DNA of 64,000 nucleotides from Pseudarthrobacter siccitolerans (GCF_030823375.1 NZ_JAUSXB010000001.1:1364001-1428000); one strand, 5' to 3'. Counted from the stretch's first letter, positions 51,295-61,346 are shown. Notes: generated by a model from the sequence alone, not told the origin. Program-made: numbers and translations.

Positions 51295-51412
51295 TGGGGT
51301 GGCCGGATCGTTGCTGTTCGCAGCGGCCCAAAACCGGGGCAGGGAGCCAGTACCGGCCGGTGAGAATCCGGTTCAGTCGCTCAACGATGCGCGGACGGCC
51401 CTTGGAGGAACA
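51295..51412 (+). promoter_or_regulatory. Structured leader, cobalamin-riboswitch-like, before glnR
   Basis: The leader holds GGGAGCC (51342-51348), a CCGG-TGAGAAT-CCGG hairpin (51357-51371) and CAGTCGCTCAACGATG (51374-51389), which echo the GGGAA, GGTGnnAATCC and CnGTCnCGCAAC core of cobalamin riboswitches. ATCGTTG (51307-51313) can pair with CAACGAT (51382-51388), closing the element, and GCTG-TTCG-CAGC (51313-51324) is a tetraloop hairpin. The ribosome site GGAGG lies just after the core. The class is inferred by eye; the match is imperfect. Confidence 0.35.
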
Positions 51413-52111
51413 ATGTCGCACATCCTGTTATTGACGAACAGCACCGGTTCTTCGGTGGACATTCTGCCTGCCTTGGAATTGCTGAACCACCGGGTGCACA
51501 TCCTCCCCGCCGAGCCAACGGCCCTGCTGGAGACTGATCCGTGCGACATCGTGCTGCTCGATGCACGCAAGGACCTGGTGGGTGCCCGGTCCCTCACCCA
51601 GCTTCTCAAAGCCACCGGCCTGAGCGCCCCGCTGGTGCTCATCCTGACGGAAGGCGGCATGGCCGCCGTTTCCTCCGCCTGGGCCGTTGACGACATTGTT
51701 CTCGAATCAGCCGGGCCCGCCGAGGTGGAGGCCCGCATCCGGCTCTCCGTCGCCCGGGCCGTCCCCGAGCAGGAGGACACCCCTTCCGAGATCCGGGCTG
51801 CGGGCGTCGTTATCGACGAAGCAAGTTATACCGCACGGGTGAACGGTGCGCCCCTGAACCTCACATTCAAGGAATTCGAGCTCCTGAAGTACCTGGCGCA
51901 GCACCCCGGCCGGGTGTTCACCCGCCAGCAGCTGCTCACCGAGGTGTGGGGCTACGACTACTACGGCGGCACGCGCACGGTGGACGTCCACGTCCGGCGC
52001 CTGCGGGCCAAGCTGGGGGCAGACCACGAAAACCTCATCAGCACTGTCCGCAACGTCGGCTACCGGCTCACCCTGGTCCGGCAGCAGGAAGACGAGCTGA
52101 CCGAAGCCTGA
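51413..52111 (+). CDS. glnR: GlnR-like OmpR-family nitrogen regulator
   Basis: 232 residues. The N-terminus MSHILLLTN, the receiver core [12 protein letters not shown] with Asp50, [17 protein letters not shown] and [12 protein letters not shown] follow the actinobacterial GlnR pattern. The C-terminal winged helix is [23 protein letters not shown] with [15 protein letters not shown]. Like other GlnR proteins it lacks the usual acidic pair at the receiver start, so it is an atypical, probably phosphorylation-independent regulator. GGAGGAACA precedes the ATG. No kinase is adjacent; mycothiol synthase follows, as I recall for other actinobacteria. Confidence 0.85.
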   Translation: MSHILLLTNSTGSSVDILPALELLNHRVHILPAEPTALLETDPCDIVLLDARKDLVGARSLTQLLKATGLSAPLVLILTEGGMAAVSSAWAVDDIVLESAGPAEVEARIRLSVARAVPEQEDTPSEIRAAGVVIDEASYTARVNGAPLNLTFKEFELLKYLAQHPGRVFTRQQLLTEVWGYDYYGGTRTVDVHVRRLRAKLGADHENLISTVRNVGYRLTLVRQQEDELTEA

Positions 52112-52160
52112 GCCGCTTCGCCGCGACCGGTATCCGGACGATCCCGTATAGCCTTGCGTC

Positions 52161-53129
52161 ATGACTCCAGCGCACCCTCAGAAGTGGCCCGTCCAGGTAG
52201 TCCAGGGCGGGGTTGACCAGCAACTCCTCAAAGACTGCCGCAACCTCCTGGCAGCGGCGGAAGAGTCGGACGGCAACCCGTCCATCTCGGAACAGACCCT
52301 CATCAGCATGCGGGCCGGGGACTCCTCCGAGCATAAGCTGCTGACCCTGGCACTGTACGCCCCGGACGAGGACTCGGATCCTTCCTCCGGCCAGGACCTG
52401 GCCGGGTTCGCCGCCGTGGTGGAACAGCCGGACGGTACCGGCGTGGTGGAGATCGCGGTTCATCCCAGCTACCGCAACCAGGGCGTCGCGGACCGCCTGG
52501 TGGGCGCCCTCCAGGACCGGCGCGGGTTCAGCGGATTGAACGCTTGGTCCCACGGCAACCATGAAGCGGCCGCTGACCTTGCCGCCCGTTACGGCTACGT
52601 GCCGGTGCGCGAACTATGGAAAATGCGGCTGACGACGGCGGCGGCGGACCTTCCCGACGTCGTCCTTCCGGACGGCGTGAGCATCCGCGCGTTTGTGCCG
52701 GGTCAGGATGAGGACGCCTGGCTGGCGGCCAACCGCGCCGCCTTCGCGCACCACCCCGAACAGGGCAGCCTCACCCGGGCGGACCTTGACGCGCGCATGG
52801 CCGAATCCTGGTTCGATCCGGCGGGCTTCCTCCTGGCTGTTGACGGGGACGGCCGGCTGCTGGGTTACCACTGGACCAAGGTCCACCCCCGGCACGGCGC
52901 CCACCCCGCCATCGGGGAGATCTACGTAGTGGGGGTGACGCCGGAAGCCCAGGGATCAGGTTTGGGCAAGGCCCTCACCGTGGCGGGCATCAAACACCTG
53001 CAGGCCCTCGGGCTGCACGCCGTCATGCTGTACGTCGACGCCGACAACGCACCGGCGGTGGCCCTGTACCGCCGGCTGGGCTTCAGCCGCTGGGACATGG
53101 ACGTGATGTACGGTCCGGCGGCTGGTTAG
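52161..53129 (+). CDS. mshD: Mycothiol synthase
   Basis: It acetylates cysteinyl-GlcN-inositol with acetyl-CoA, the last step of mycothiol synthesis. 322 residues, two GNAT domains: the first has IAVHPSYRNQGVADRLV and WSHGNHEAAADLAARYGY, the second GEIYVVGVTPEAQGSGLGKALT and MLYVDADNAPAVALYRRLGF. TAGCCT ends 6 nt before the ATG, a leaderless signature. Confidence 0.92.
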   Translation: MTPAHPQKWPVQVVQGGVDQQLLKDCRNLLAAAEESDGNPSISEQTLISMRAGDSSEHKLLTLALYAPDEDSDPSSGQDLAGFAAVVEQPDGTGVVEIAVHPSYRNQGVADRLVGALQDRRGFSGLNAWSHGNHEAAADLAARYGYVPVRELWKMRLTTAAADLPDVVLPDGVSIRAFVPGQDEDAWLAANRAAFAHHPEQGSLTRADLDARMAESWFDPAGFLLAVDGDGRLLGYHWTKVHPRHGAHPAIGEIYVVGVTPEAQGSGLGKALTVAGIKHLQALGLHAVMLYVDADNAPAVALYRRLGFSRWDMDVMYGPAAG

Positions 53130-53259
53130 TCCAATCGCCTGACGCATGCCGGGCCGGGGCACTGAATCGAGGACCTTCCCGCAATGAATGCTTGTAAGGT
53201 TGAAACAGAACCGCGCCGGCCGGAAACGGCAGCATCAAGCGCCAGGTAAAGGAGATGCC

Positions 53260-55509
53260 ATGAACCCGGAACCTTCCGGAGCAGCCACGTCCCAAGAGGC
53301 GCCAGTCCCGGTGCGTGCGCGCTTCGGCTCCTCGGAGGTACCGGCGTCGCGGGCCACGCAGGACCGGATCGACATCCCCGACTTTGCGCCCAACCTGGAA
53401 CCGGATGGGGACATCCGGCCGGACCGTTTCCTGGACCGTGAATTGAGCTGGCTCAGCTTCAACTCCCGGGTCCTGGAACTGGCCGAGGACCCTACCCTGC
53501 ACCTGCTGGAGCGCGTCAGCTTCCTCTCCATCTTCGCGTCCAACCTGGACGAGTTCTTTATGGTCCGCGTGGCCGGCCTGAAACGGCGCATCGCCACGGG
53601 GCTCGCTGTCCCCTCCCCCGCCGGCCTGAGCCCGGTGGAGGTGCTGGAAAAGATCGGCGAGGAGGCGCACCGGCTCCAGCAGCGACACGCCCAGGTCTTC
53701 GCGGACCAGATCCGCCCGGCTCTGGCCTATGAGCACATCCACCTCATGCACTGGAATGAACTCGATGACGCGGCAAAGCAGCAGCTCAGCCAGATGTTCG
53801 CCGAAAAGGTGTTCCCCATCCTGACGCCCCTGGCTGTGGACCCGGCGCACCCCTTCCCCTACATTTCAGGACTTTCGCTGAACCTGGCCGTGGTGGTCCG
53901 GAACCCGGTGAGCGACAAAGAGCTCTTCGCCCGCGTGAAGGTGCCGGACCAGCTGCCGCGGCTCATCTCCATCGACGGCCCGCGTGCCGGTGCTGTGGCC
54001 GGCCGGGTGGCCCGCTTCATCGCGCTTGAGGAAGTTATTGCCGTCCACCTGGACAGGCTGTTCGCCGGCATGGAGGTCCTGGAGCACCACACCTTCCGTG
54101 TTACCCGGAATGAGGACGTGGAGGTGGAGGAGGACGACGCCGAAAACCTCCTGCAGGCGCTGGAAAAGGAACTCCTGCGCCGGCGCTTCGGCCCTCCCGT
54201 CCGGCTTGAGGTCACCAACGACATCAACCCCAACATCCGGGCGCTGCTGATCCGCGAACTGGGTGTTGAGGAATCCGAGGTCTACTCGGTCCCCGCACCG
54301 CTGGACCTCCGCGGCCTGTCGGTCATTGCCGGCATCGACCGGGCGGACCTGCACTACCCCAAGCACGTCCCGCACACCTCCCGGTACCTCAACGAGTCCG
54401 AGACGTCCAAGGCAGCCAACGTTTTCGCGGCCATGCGCCGCCGGGACATCCTGCTCCACCACCCGTACGATTCGTTCTCCACGTCCGTCCAGGCGTTTCT
54501 GGAGCAGGCGGCAGCGGACCCCAAAGTGCAGGCCATCAAGCAGACCCTGTACCGCACCTCGGGCGATTCCCCCATCGTGGACGCCCTGATCGATGCCGCC
54601 GAGGCCGGCAAGCAGGTCCTCGCCCTGGTGGAGATCAAGGCCCGCTTTGATGAGCAGGCCAACATCTCCTGGGCCCGCAAGCTGGAGCAGGCGGGCGTGC
54701 ACGTGGTGTACGGCATCGTGGGCCTGAAAACGCACTGCAAGCTCTCGCTGGTGGTGCGCCAGGAAGTGGACGGGCTGCGCCGGTACTGCCATATCGGCAC
54801 CGGCAACTACCACCCCCGGACGGCCCGCTACTACGAGGACCTCGGCCTCCTGACGGCCAATGACCAGGTGGGCGAGGACCTGTCCAAGCTGTTCAATCAG
54901 CTCTCCGGGTATGCGCCCAAGTCGACCTTCAAGCGTCTTTTGGTCGCTCCGCGCTCCGTGCGCTCAGGGCTGATTGACCGGATCGAGACCGAGATCCGCA
55001 ATGCCCGGGCCGGGCTCCCCGGCCGCGTCCAGATCAAGGTCAACTCGATGGTGGATGAAGCCATCATCGACTCGCTGTACCGGGCATCGCAGGCCGGCGT
55101 GAAGGTGGATGTGGTGGTGCGCGGCATCTGCTCGCTGAGACCGGGCGTTCCGGGGCTCAGCGACCACATCACCGTCCGCTCCGTCCTGGGCAGGTTCCTG
55201 GAGCACTCCCGCGTGTTTGCCTTCGCCAACGGCGGGGACCCGGTGGTCTACATTGGCTCGGCGGACATGATGCACCGCAACCTGGACCGCCGGGTGGAGG
55301 CCCTGGTCCAGCTGGCCAGTCCCGACGACATCCAGTATGTCCTTGACCTGATGAAACGGTACATGGCGCCCGAAACCGCGAGTTGGCACCTGGATAACGA
55401 AGGCAAGTGGACGCGCCATCATCTGGGCGAGGACGGCAGGCCCCTTGAGGACGTCCAGTCCTTCCTGCTGGCATCACGGCCACGGCAACGCAGCCTGAGC
55501 CGACGGTAA
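53260..55509 (+). CDS. ppk: Polyphosphate kinase 1
   Basis: It reversibly makes inorganic polyphosphate from ATP. 749 residues: N-terminal [19 protein letters not shown], the head domain, then two phospholipase-D-like C-terminal domains with autophosphorylated His492 in [11 protein letters not shown] and the [19 protein letters not shown] block. The ATG has AAAGGAG 6 nt upstream. The downstream Nudix gene starts 11 bp after it. Confidence 0.95.
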   Translation: MNPEPSGAATSQEAPVPVRARFGSSEVPASRATQDRIDIPDFAPNLEPDGDIRPDRFLDRELSWLSFNSRVLELAEDPTLHLLERVSFLSIFASNLDEFFMVRVAGLKRRIATGLAVPSPAGLSPVEVLEKIGEEAHRLQQRHAQVFADQIRPALAYEHIHLMHWNELDDAAKQQLSQMFAEKVFPILTPLAVDPAHPFPYISGLSLNLAVVVRNPVSDKELFARVKVPDQLPRLISIDGPRAGAVAGRVARFIALEEVIAVHLDRLFAGMEVLEHHTFRVTRNEDVEVEEDDAENLLQALEKELLRRRFGPPVRLEVTNDINPNIRALLIRELGVEESEVYSVPAPLDLRGLSVIAGIDRADLHYPKHVPHTSRYLNESETSKAANVFAAMRRRDILLHHPYDSFSTSVQAFLEQAAADPKVQAIKQTLYRTSGDSPIVDALIDAAEAGKQVLALVEIKARFDEQANISWARKLEQAGVHVVYGIVGLKTHCKLSLVVRQEVDGLRRYCHIGTGNYHPRTARYYEDLGLLTANDQVGEDLSKLFNQLSGYAPKSTFKRLLVAPRSVRSGLIDRIETEIRNARAGLPGRVQIKVNSMVDEAIIDSLYRASQAGVKVDVVVRGICSLRPGVPGLSDHITVRSVLGRFLEHSRVFAFANGGDPVVYIGSADMMHRNLDRRVEALVQLASPDDIQYVLDLMKRYMAPETASWHLDNEGKWTRHHLGEDGRPLEDVQSFLLASRPRQRSLSRR

Positions 55510-55520
55510 GGGCCGCGGTT

Positions 55521-56489
55521 TTGTCGAGCGACGCACTCGTAGCAGACCAGACAGACCACCCAGGCGAACCGGTAGCCGTCACGGCTGCCGGCGCCCTGCC
55601 GTGGCGCCTCAACAAGGATCAGCTTGAAGTCCTGTTGATCCACCGGCCCCGCTACGACGACTGGTCCTGGCCCAAGGGAAAGATTGACGCCGGTGAGACC
55701 ATCCCTGAGTGCGCCATCCGCGAAGTGCGGGAGGAGATCGGGCTGTCCGCCTCACTGGGCATACCGCTGCCCCCCATCCACTACCACGTGGCTTCCGGCC
55801 TGAAGGTGGTCTACTACTGGGCCGTCAGGGTCAACGGCGACAAGCTCGTGCCCGACGGCAAGGAGGTGGACAGTGTGATGTGGTGCGCCCCCGATAAGGC
55901 TGCCCGCCTGCTGTCCAACCCGTCCGACGTCGCCCCGCTCGAGTACTTGCAGGACGCCCATGAGCGCGGCGGGCTGGACACCTGGCCCCTCATAGTGCTC
56001 CGTCACGCGAAGGCGAAGCCCCGCTCGTCCTGGTCCAAGGCGGAGGGGGAACGCCCGCTCGCGGCCACCGGAAACCGCCAGGCGAAGGCTGTGGGCCGGC
56101 TGCTCCAGGCGTGGAAGCCGCCCCGGGTGGTCACCAGCCCGTGGCTCCGGTGCGTGGCCACGGTTGCCCCCTACGCCAAGGCGGCCGGGGCCAAAGTGAA
56201 ACTGGCGGAAGCGCTGACCGAACACCGGCATCAGCGGAACCCGAAGAAAACGGCGGCAGTCGTCGAAGCCCTGTTTGATAAGCAGCGGCCGGTAGTTGTC
56301 TGCACCCACCGCCCGGCCCTGCCCACTGTCTTCGGGCAGTTGACCAACCACATGCCGCAGTCCCTGGCCGCACTCCTTCCGGCGCAGGAACCATACCTGT
56401 CCCCCGGCGAGATCGTCGTATGCCACGTGGCCCCGGGCGCCAGCAGCAGGATCGTGGCCGTGGAGCAGTTCAAGCCGTTCGACGACTGA
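55521..56489 (+). CDS. MutT1-like Nudix/histidine-phosphatase fusion
   Basis: 322 residues from a TTG start with AAGGG 8 nt upstream. N-terminal Nudix domain with a complete box (Gly53, Glu59, Arg67-Glu68, Glu71-Glu72, Gly74) and C-terminal histidine-phosphatase domain (catalytic RHA at 161-163). The layout matches mycobacterial MutT1, which hydrolyses 8-oxo-(d)GTP or diadenosine polyphosphates. It follows ppk by 11 bp. Confidence 0.9.
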   Translation: MSSDALVADQTDHPGEPVAVTAAGALPWRLNKDQLEVLLIHRPRYDDWSWPKGKIDAGETIPECAIREVREEIGLSASLGIPLPPIHYHVASGLKVVYYWAVRVNGDKLVPDGKEVDSVMWCAPDKAARLLSNPSDVAPLEYLQDAHERGGLDTWPLIVLRHAKAKPRSSWSKAEGERPLAATGNRQAKAVGRLLQAWKPPRVVTSPWLRCVATVAPYAKAAGAKVKLAEALTEHRHQRNPKKTAAVVEALFDKQRPVVVCTHRPALPTVFGQLTNHMPQSLAALLPAQEPYLSPGEIVVCHVAPGASSRIVAVEQFKPFDD

Positions 56490-56538
56490 CCTGTAGCGCG
56501 CGGCCACCCTTTGAATCAATCAAAGTAGACTGGTAGCC

Positions 56539-57342
56539 GTGAGCATCCCAACGCCTTATGAAGACCTCCTGCGCGATGTCCTGGCTTCCGGCACGCACAA
56601 ATCGGACCGTACCGGGACCGGAACCACCAGCGTTTTCGGGCGCCAACTGCGCTTTGACCTCTCGAAAAGCTTCCCGCTGATCACCACCAAGCGGGTGCAC
56701 TTCAAGTCCGTGGCAGTGGAGCTCCTGTGGTTCCTGCGCGGTGAAACCAACGTGAAGTGGATGCAGGACCAGGGCGTTACCATCTGGAATGAATGGGCAG
56801 ACGCTGACGGGGACCTCGGCCCTGTCTACGGTGTCCAGTGGCGCAGCTGGCCCACGCCGGACGGCGGCCACATCGACCAGATCGCGGAGCTGATGGAGAA
56901 CCTGAAGTCCAACCCGGATTCCCGGCGGCACATCGTGTCGGCGTGGAATGTATCGGAACTCCACGACATGGCTCTGCCCCCGTGCCACGCGTTTTTCCAG
57001 TTCTATGTGGCGGACGGCAAACTCTCCTGCCAGCTGTACCAGCGCTCCGCGGACATGTTCCTGGGCGTGCCGTTCAATATCGCCTCCTACGCACTGCTCA
57101 CCTGCATGGTGGCACAGCAGGTGGGGCTGGAGCCGGGCGAATTCGTCTGGACCGGCGGAGACGTGCACATCTACGAGAACCACATGGACCAGGTCCTCAA
57201 GCAGCTGGACCGGGAGCCGTACGAGTATCCGCAGCTGAAAATCACCCGTAAGCCGGCCTCCATCTTCGATTACACGCTGGAGGACTTCGAAGTGGTGGGC
57301 TACCAGCACCACCCCACGATCAAGGCCCCGATTGCGGTATGA
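56539..57342 (+). CDS. thyA: Thymidylate synthase
   Basis: It methylates dUMP to dTMP using methylene-THF. 267 residues with the FP-LITTKRV block, catalytic Cys149 in ALPPCHAFF, and [18 protein letters not shown]. The GTG start lies 7 nt after TAGACT, so the message is probably leaderless. The stop overlaps the folA start (ATGA). Confidence 0.97.
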   Translation: MSIPTPYEDLLRDVLASGTHKSDRTGTGTTSVFGRQLRFDLSKSFPLITTKRVHFKSVAVELLWFLRGETNVKWMQDQGVTIWNEWADADGDLGPVYGVQWRSWPTPDGGHIDQIAELMENLKSNPDSRRHIVSAWNVSELHDMALPPCHAFFQFYVADGKLSCQLYQRSADMFLGVPFNIASYALLTCMVAQQVGLEPGEFVWTGGDVHIYENHMDQVLKQLDREPYEYPQLKITRKPASIFDYTLEDFEVVGYQHHPTIKAPIAV

Positions 57343-57923
57343 GCACCGAGAACTCCACCGATCCGCTGTCCTTCACGGAAGAGCTGGCCGCTTCGGTGAC
57401 CGGCGTGGGCCTGGTGTGGGCGCAGACGCCCGACGGGGTCATCGGCAAGGACGGCGATATGCCCTGGCACCTGCCCGAAGACCTGAAGCACTTCAACCGC
57501 CTCACCATGGGCCATCCCGTGGTCATGGGCCGCAAGACGTGGCTGTCCTTTCCGGACAAGTTCCGTCCCCTTCCGGGCCGCACCAACATAGTGGTCACCC
57601 GGCAGAAAAGCTGGGCCGATACGCCGGAGGCGGAGGGCGCCGTCGTGGTTCCCTCCCTTGATGACGCCCTGCTTGAGTCGCAGTTCGTCGACGGCGGCGC
57701 AACCATCTGGATTCTGGGCGGCGGCGAGATTTTCCGCCAGTCCACCGAACTTGCGAACGTCGCGGTGGTCACCACCATTGATGTTGATGCCGACGGCGAC
57801 ACTTTCGCCCCCGAGCTTGGCATCGGGTGGGAGGCTTCTGCCTCCGTCCCGCCGGACGGTTGGCTGACAGCTGCCAACGGCACACGCTACAGGTTCACCA
57901 AATGGTCACGGACTGAGGGCTAG
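57339..57923 (+). CDS. folA: Dihydrofolate reductase
   Basis: It regenerates THF after the ThyA reaction. 194 residues, with an N-terminal extension of about 20: [20 protein letters not shown] (Met20-type loop and active-site acid), [10 protein letters not shown] and the [13 protein letters not shown] site. Overlap with thyA by 4 nt implies coupling. Confidence 0.96.
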   Translation: MSTENSTDPLSFTEELAASVTGVGLVWAQTPDGVIGKDGDMPWHLPEDLKHFNRLTMGHPVVMGRKTWLSFPDKFRPLPGRTNIVVTRQKSWADTPEAEGAVVVPSLDDALLESQFVDGGATIWILGGGEIFRQSTELANVAVVTTIDVDADGDTFAPELGIGWEASASVPPDGWLTAANGTRYRFTKWSRTEG

Positions 57924-57925
57924 GC

Positions 57926-58144
57926 ATGTTGAAGAAACCGGAAACCCTCTTTGTGCTGGGCTACATGCTGCTCCCGCTGCTGGCGCTGCTGTCCGCCATC
58001 GTGGGGTTCACCATGATCCTTGGCGGCAACAAGATCGCCGGGGCCATCGTGCTGGTGGTGGTGACGCAGGTGTTCGCCTTCGGTGCCTTCTTCGCGCTGC
58101 GGGCGCGTAAGGCTGCCGTGCTTGAGCAGTCTGACCGCGGATAG
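57926..58144 (+). CDS. Small two-TM membrane protein after folA
   Basis: 72 residues with two hydrophobic segments (FVLGYMLLPLLALLSAIVGF and IAGAIVLVVVTQVFAFGAFF) and a basic loop. It starts 2 nt after folA. I recall small proteins of this type in actinobacterial genomes but know no function; the operon link to thyA-folA may be only positional. Confidence 0.7.
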   Translation: MLKKPETLFVLGYMLLPLLALLSAIVGFTMILGGNKIAGAIVLVVVTQVFAFGAFFALRARKAAVLEQSDRG

Positions 58145-58158
58145 CTGCTTCGGCAGCG

Positions 58159-58178
58159 CATGGGGAGGACGCCCCATG
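58159..58178 (+). terminator. Weak terminator-like hairpin after the folA operon
   Basis: CATGGGG and CCCCATG form a 7-bp stem around AGGACG, 15 bp past the stop. There is no clear U-tract. A TAGGCT -10-like box (58200-58205) follows for the next operon. Confidence 0.4.
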
Positions 58179-58255
58179 GCGGGCGTCGGCGGCCGTAGCT
58201 AGGCTGGTGCCTGCATCTTGAGGCGCAGCCGTTTGAACATTTGGGGGAATACCTG

Positions 58256-59299
58256 GTGGCAGGGAATTTGTGGGGGGCCGACGTCGCCGAACTCCGGACG
58301 CTGGCGCAGCAGTTCGGGAAGGCGTCCGATACTTTGCTCCAGCAGTCGGCGCTGTTGAACAACCAGATCAACAACAATCCATCCTGGAAGGGCCAGGATG
58401 CTGTTGTGTTCCGGTCCGAGTGGAACGGCAGCCACCGGGCCATGCTCCAGCAGGCTGCCTTCGCGCTCAAGCAGGAGTCGAAGAAGCTGCTGGAGAACGC
58501 GAACCAGCAGGAGGAGGCCAGCAGCAACGCTGCGTTGGGTGGCTCCGGCGGTACCGTTCCTGTGGGCCCGGGTTCCCCAGGGCCTGGGGGGTCCGCTGCC
58601 CCATCTCCTGCAAATACTTTGGGGCCTGACTGGCTGGCCAAGGGTTCGCCGTTCCGGGACGGATGGGGCCTGCGCAGCCAGGTCAAAGCAGGTTTGGATT
58701 TGCCGAGAAACGTCTTTGGGCTGGCCGTCCTGGGACACCAGGGAGCACAGGTCCTTGCGGACGCCAGAGCGTGGAAGATGCTCCCCGCACGAAGCATCAC
58801 CTACAACCTGTTGGACTCAGGTTCCGACCTTCTGGGTGCGAAAAACCTGTTCAAGTACATCCCTCCACTCAGCAATTACAGGGGCTTCTTTGAAGAGGCG
58901 CCCTTGTTGTTCAAAGGGCAGGGCCCTGTCTTGGAGGCCCTGGGCAAGGGCGGCCTCGGCCGGGGGGTGGGGTGGCTGGGCGTTGGGCTGAGCGGTCTCG
59001 ACACTGCGAGGTACGTGGCGGAAGGCAAAACCGGCGACGCTGCGTGGTCGGCTGTAAAGACCGGCTTGGGCGTGGCCTGCTTCCTCCCGCCTCCTGCGGG
59101 AACGGTCTGCCAAGTGGCAAGCGCGGGCATCGCGATCTACGAGATACCCGCAGTTAAGACGTTCGTGAACGGAGCGGTAAAGGATGCTGGTGAAATCGTT
59201 GCCAAGAAGGCTGTTGAAAGCGCAGCGTTTGTCACGGAAACCGGAAAGAACCTGGCCGACATGGGCAAGGGCGCAGCTAAATTCCTCGGAATCGGTTAG
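58256..59299 (+). CDS. WXG100-headed putative secreted effector
   Basis: 347 residues from the GTG with GGGGGA about 8 nt upstream; a TTG five codons earlier is possible. Residues about 5-90 form a WXG100-type helical hairpin with Trp44-Lys-Gly46 (NPSWKGQDA) and a Gln-rich second helix. A Gly/Pro/Ser linker (about 92-118) leads to a C-terminal region of about 200 residues of unknown type. That region is rich in Gly and hydrophobic stretches (GLGRGVGWLGVGLSGLD, TGLGVACFLPPPAGTVC) and ends in an Ala/Lys helix. WXG100 proteins are type VII secretion substrates; toxin activity is a guess. Confidence 0.65.
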   Translation: MAGNLWGADVAELRTLAQQFGKASDTLLQQSALLNNQINNNPSWKGQDAVVFRSEWNGSHRAMLQQAAFALKQESKKLLENANQQEEASSNAALGGSGGTVPVGPGSPGPGGSAAPSPANTLGPDWLAKGSPFRDGWGLRSQVKAGLDLPRNVFGLAVLGHQGAQVLADARAWKMLPARSITYNLLDSGSDLLGAKNLFKYIPPLSNYRGFFEEAPLLFKGQGPVLEALGKGGLGRGVGWLGVGLSGLDTARYVAEGKTGDAAWSAVKTGLGVACFLPPPAGTVCQVASAGIAIYEIPAVKTFVNGAVKDAGEIVAKKAVESAAFVTETGKNLADMGKGAAKFLGIG

Positions 59300-59323
59300 C
59301 TCAAAATCTAAGGAGCTCGAAGG

Positions 59324-59965
59324 ATGACCCCCATAGTGCAAGAGGAAACGGCTACGGATACAGCCGTTGGTTTCGGCTTTGCCGAGATTGCCTACATGCT
59401 TAGATTGTTTGGAACGGCTCCCGCTAAGAAGTCGGCTGAAGTCCTTCGCCTCGAAGCCGAAGTAGACGCCGAGCGCCTCTGCGCGGCCGGCGCTTCCTCG
59501 CTGATCGGGCGAGGCTTCGCCACCATCGGTGAAGACCTCGAACTTCAAGGACCCGCTGTTGCCGTTGCTTATGCGCTGGCAAAAGCGAACCGCTGGACGG
59601 AAATCACCCTCATCACCCCTGAATTCACCGACACGGTGGTCCACGTTGAGTCAGACAGGGTCGCCCTTCTGCTTCAGCCGAGAACTCTCGAGTCATGGTT
59701 TGTGTTCGCCCAGGACCCGGCTGTCTCCGGCGCGGAGGCCGAGTTGTCCATTGTTGAAGAACACGTCCGCAACCATCAGGAGGGGACCGCCTTAATCCGC
59801 GGGCGCATGATCGGCGGCGAAACCCACTTGCTTATTAGGCCCGACAACGGCGGCTGGGCGATTGGCAAAGTCCTTGATCCCACCCAGGACGTCGTTGAGA
59901 CGATGGGCCTGGACAGCAAGGACCTCTTGGGCCGAATCAGGACTACCCGCGGTGAAGCGGCATGA
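59324..59965 (+). CDS. Unknown soluble protein in the WXG operon
   Basis: 213 residues, no signal peptide or membrane segment. The order of helical and strand-like blocks (GRGFATIGEDLELQGPAVAVAYALAKANRW, then short strands ending ALLLQP and a Gly-rich strand HLLIRPDNGGWAIGKV) is reminiscent of EspG-type secretion-associated proteins, but I cannot assign it. AAGGAG precedes the ATG. It starts 24 nt after the WXG gene and overlaps the next gene by 4 nt. Confidence 0.6.
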   Translation: MTPIVQEETATDTAVGFGFAEIAYMLRLFGTAPAKKSAEVLRLEAEVDAERLCAAGASSLIGRGFATIGEDLELQGPAVAVAYALAKANRWTEITLITPEFTDTVVHVESDRVALLLQPRTLESWFVFAQDPAVSGAEAELSIVEEHVRNHQEGTALIRGRMIGGETHLLIRPDNGGWAIGKVLDPTQDVVETMGLDSKDLLGRIRTTRGEAA

Positions 59966-60372
59966 GTGAGCCGAAAAACCAGGCCCAACATGGCCGCAGG
60001 AAAGGCTACTACGCCCGTCAGGTGGAGGCCGAGGCAGCACGCCAGGGTCTTACCGTTGAGGAATACGGAGTCTACAAGGGAGACGTCGGCAGCGCCGTCA
60101 AGCCGATTAGCTCAGCTGGCGGCTTACTATTCATTAGCATTCTCATAACAGTGATCATGGCCGTTGCAGCCACCCTCATCGTCAAGTTGTTTGTGGATGG
60201 CACAGAGGAACCCAATTGGGGCCAAATCGTGTTTGCTGCTGCCTTCGGCCTTTGGATTGTTCCAACCACTTGGACCTACTACTTCAAGGAGCGCAAGGCA
60301 GTACGCCTCCGGAAGGCAGCCGGAAAAACACTTCAACCTCCTACCCGCCGCTCAAGCCAGACGGACTGGTAG
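59962..60372 (+). CDS. Two-TM protein 1 of the WXG operon
   Basis: 136 residues: a charged N-terminus of about 50 residues (RRKGYYARQVEAEAARQGL), two transmembrane segments (about 50-75 and 83-105), then a basic cytosolic tail. It shares overall layout but little sequence with the next three. Overlaps the upstream gene (ATGA). Function unknown; possible immunity or accessory membrane protein. Confidence 0.6.
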   Translation: MSEPKNQAQHGRRKGYYARQVEAEAARQGLTVEEYGVYKGDVGSAVKPISSAGGLLFISILITVIMAVAATLIVKLFVDGTEEPNWGQIVFAAAFGLWIVPTTWTYYFKERKAVRLRKAAGKTLQPPTRRSSQTDW

Positions 60373-60395
60373 CAACTAGTTAGGGAGTGGTTCTC

Positions 60396-60902
60396 ATGGA
60401 AACTGGGCAGGCTGCAGGAAGACTGGTCATCGATCGCCCATACTTTTACGCAACCGGCATGGAGCGCACTGTCCACGCCTATACGAAGGACGAATGGGGC
60501 ATTGGCGGCTCACAGCCGACCGGCAACTACTCGGTCCACACAGCCACAGGCTTGGTCATCGTGACGATCCTTCTGACCGTGCCGGCGCTAGGCGCACCGT
60601 TCATGCTGATCATCGGTGCGATCAGCCTCAACGTGATTTTCGCCCTCTTCGGGCTGGTGGCTACAGTTCTCTTCACCGGCGGATGGCTCTTGGCCATCAA
60701 TAATCTTCGCCGCGAGTGGCGGGCTTCGAGGCAGCGCAAGGCCAGGGGGCTGCCGAAGCCCCGATTCGCGCTGACCGATGACCAGGCCCGCACCTGGTTT
60801 GAAGCGAACCCATCAGCTATCGCCATCACGCGGAAGAATTTTCCCGACAGCACGCGCCCCTTCCCGGGCGAAGACCCGTACGATGCCGCACCCGGGTTCT
60901 GA
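60396..60902 (+). CDS. Two-TM protein 2 of the WXG operon
   Basis: 168 residues from the ATG after AGGGAG. The N-terminal block RTVHAYTKDEWGIGGSQP aligns with the HSYAKDELG block of the next gene; two hydrophobic segments follow, then a basic loop and an extra C-terminal tail of about 60 residues (FALTDDQARTWFEANPSAI). Probably a diverged paralogue of the next two. Unknown function. Confidence 0.6.
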   Translation: METGQAAGRLVIDRPYFYATGMERTVHAYTKDEWGIGGSQPTGNYSVHTATGLVIVTILLTVPALGAPFMLIIGAISLNVIFALFGLVATVLFTGGWLLAINNLRREWRASRQRKARGLPKPRFALTDDQARTWFEANPSAIAITRKNFPDSTRPFPGEDPYDAAPGF

Positions 60903-60905
60903 CCC

Positions 60906-61337
60906 ATGCAAGAAATAACGGGCAGCAACCCGGGCAGCGGCTCGAACCCGGACGACCAGGTCCGCGCCTCCCACGAGCAGGCGCTGGCGCGCGGTGAAAA
61001 ACGAATCCTCTACCGCACAGTCGACGGCAGGCTCCACAGTTACGCCAAGGACGAGCTGGGAGTGGTCACGGCCAGTTCCCACCCCCAGGTGCGGTCTGCC
61101 GCCGGCTTTCTGGCGATGGCTGTCTTCTTCGCTGCCGTGGCAGTCTTCTCCATCCTGTTGGTCGTCGGGCCCACCGGCCAAGGCCAGGATCCGATGTGGA
61201 ACGGGCTGTTCCTGACGGCCGCCGGGCTGGGAGGCGTCCTGTACGCCGTGCGGATGGCGGGAGTGGCAGCCAGGGCAAAACGCTTGCGCGCGGAGCGAGA
61301 AATCCCCGAACCCACCGCCCGCCAGTTCGACAGGTAG
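60906..61337 (+). CDS. Two-TM protein 3 of the WXG operon
   Basis: 143 residues. RGEKRILYRTVDGRLHSYAKDELG, then PQVRSAAGF, two transmembrane segments and a short tail ending in EPTARQFDR. Clear tandem paralogue of the next gene. No family recognised. Confidence 0.65.
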   Translation: MQEITGSNPGSGSNPDDQVRASHEQALARGEKRILYRTVDGRLHSYAKDELGVVTASSHPQVRSAAGFLAMAVFFAAVAVFSILLVVGPTGQGQDPMWNGLFLTAAGLGGVLYAVRMAGVAARAKRLRAEREIPEPTARQFDR

Positions 61338-61346
61338 GCTTCCAAC

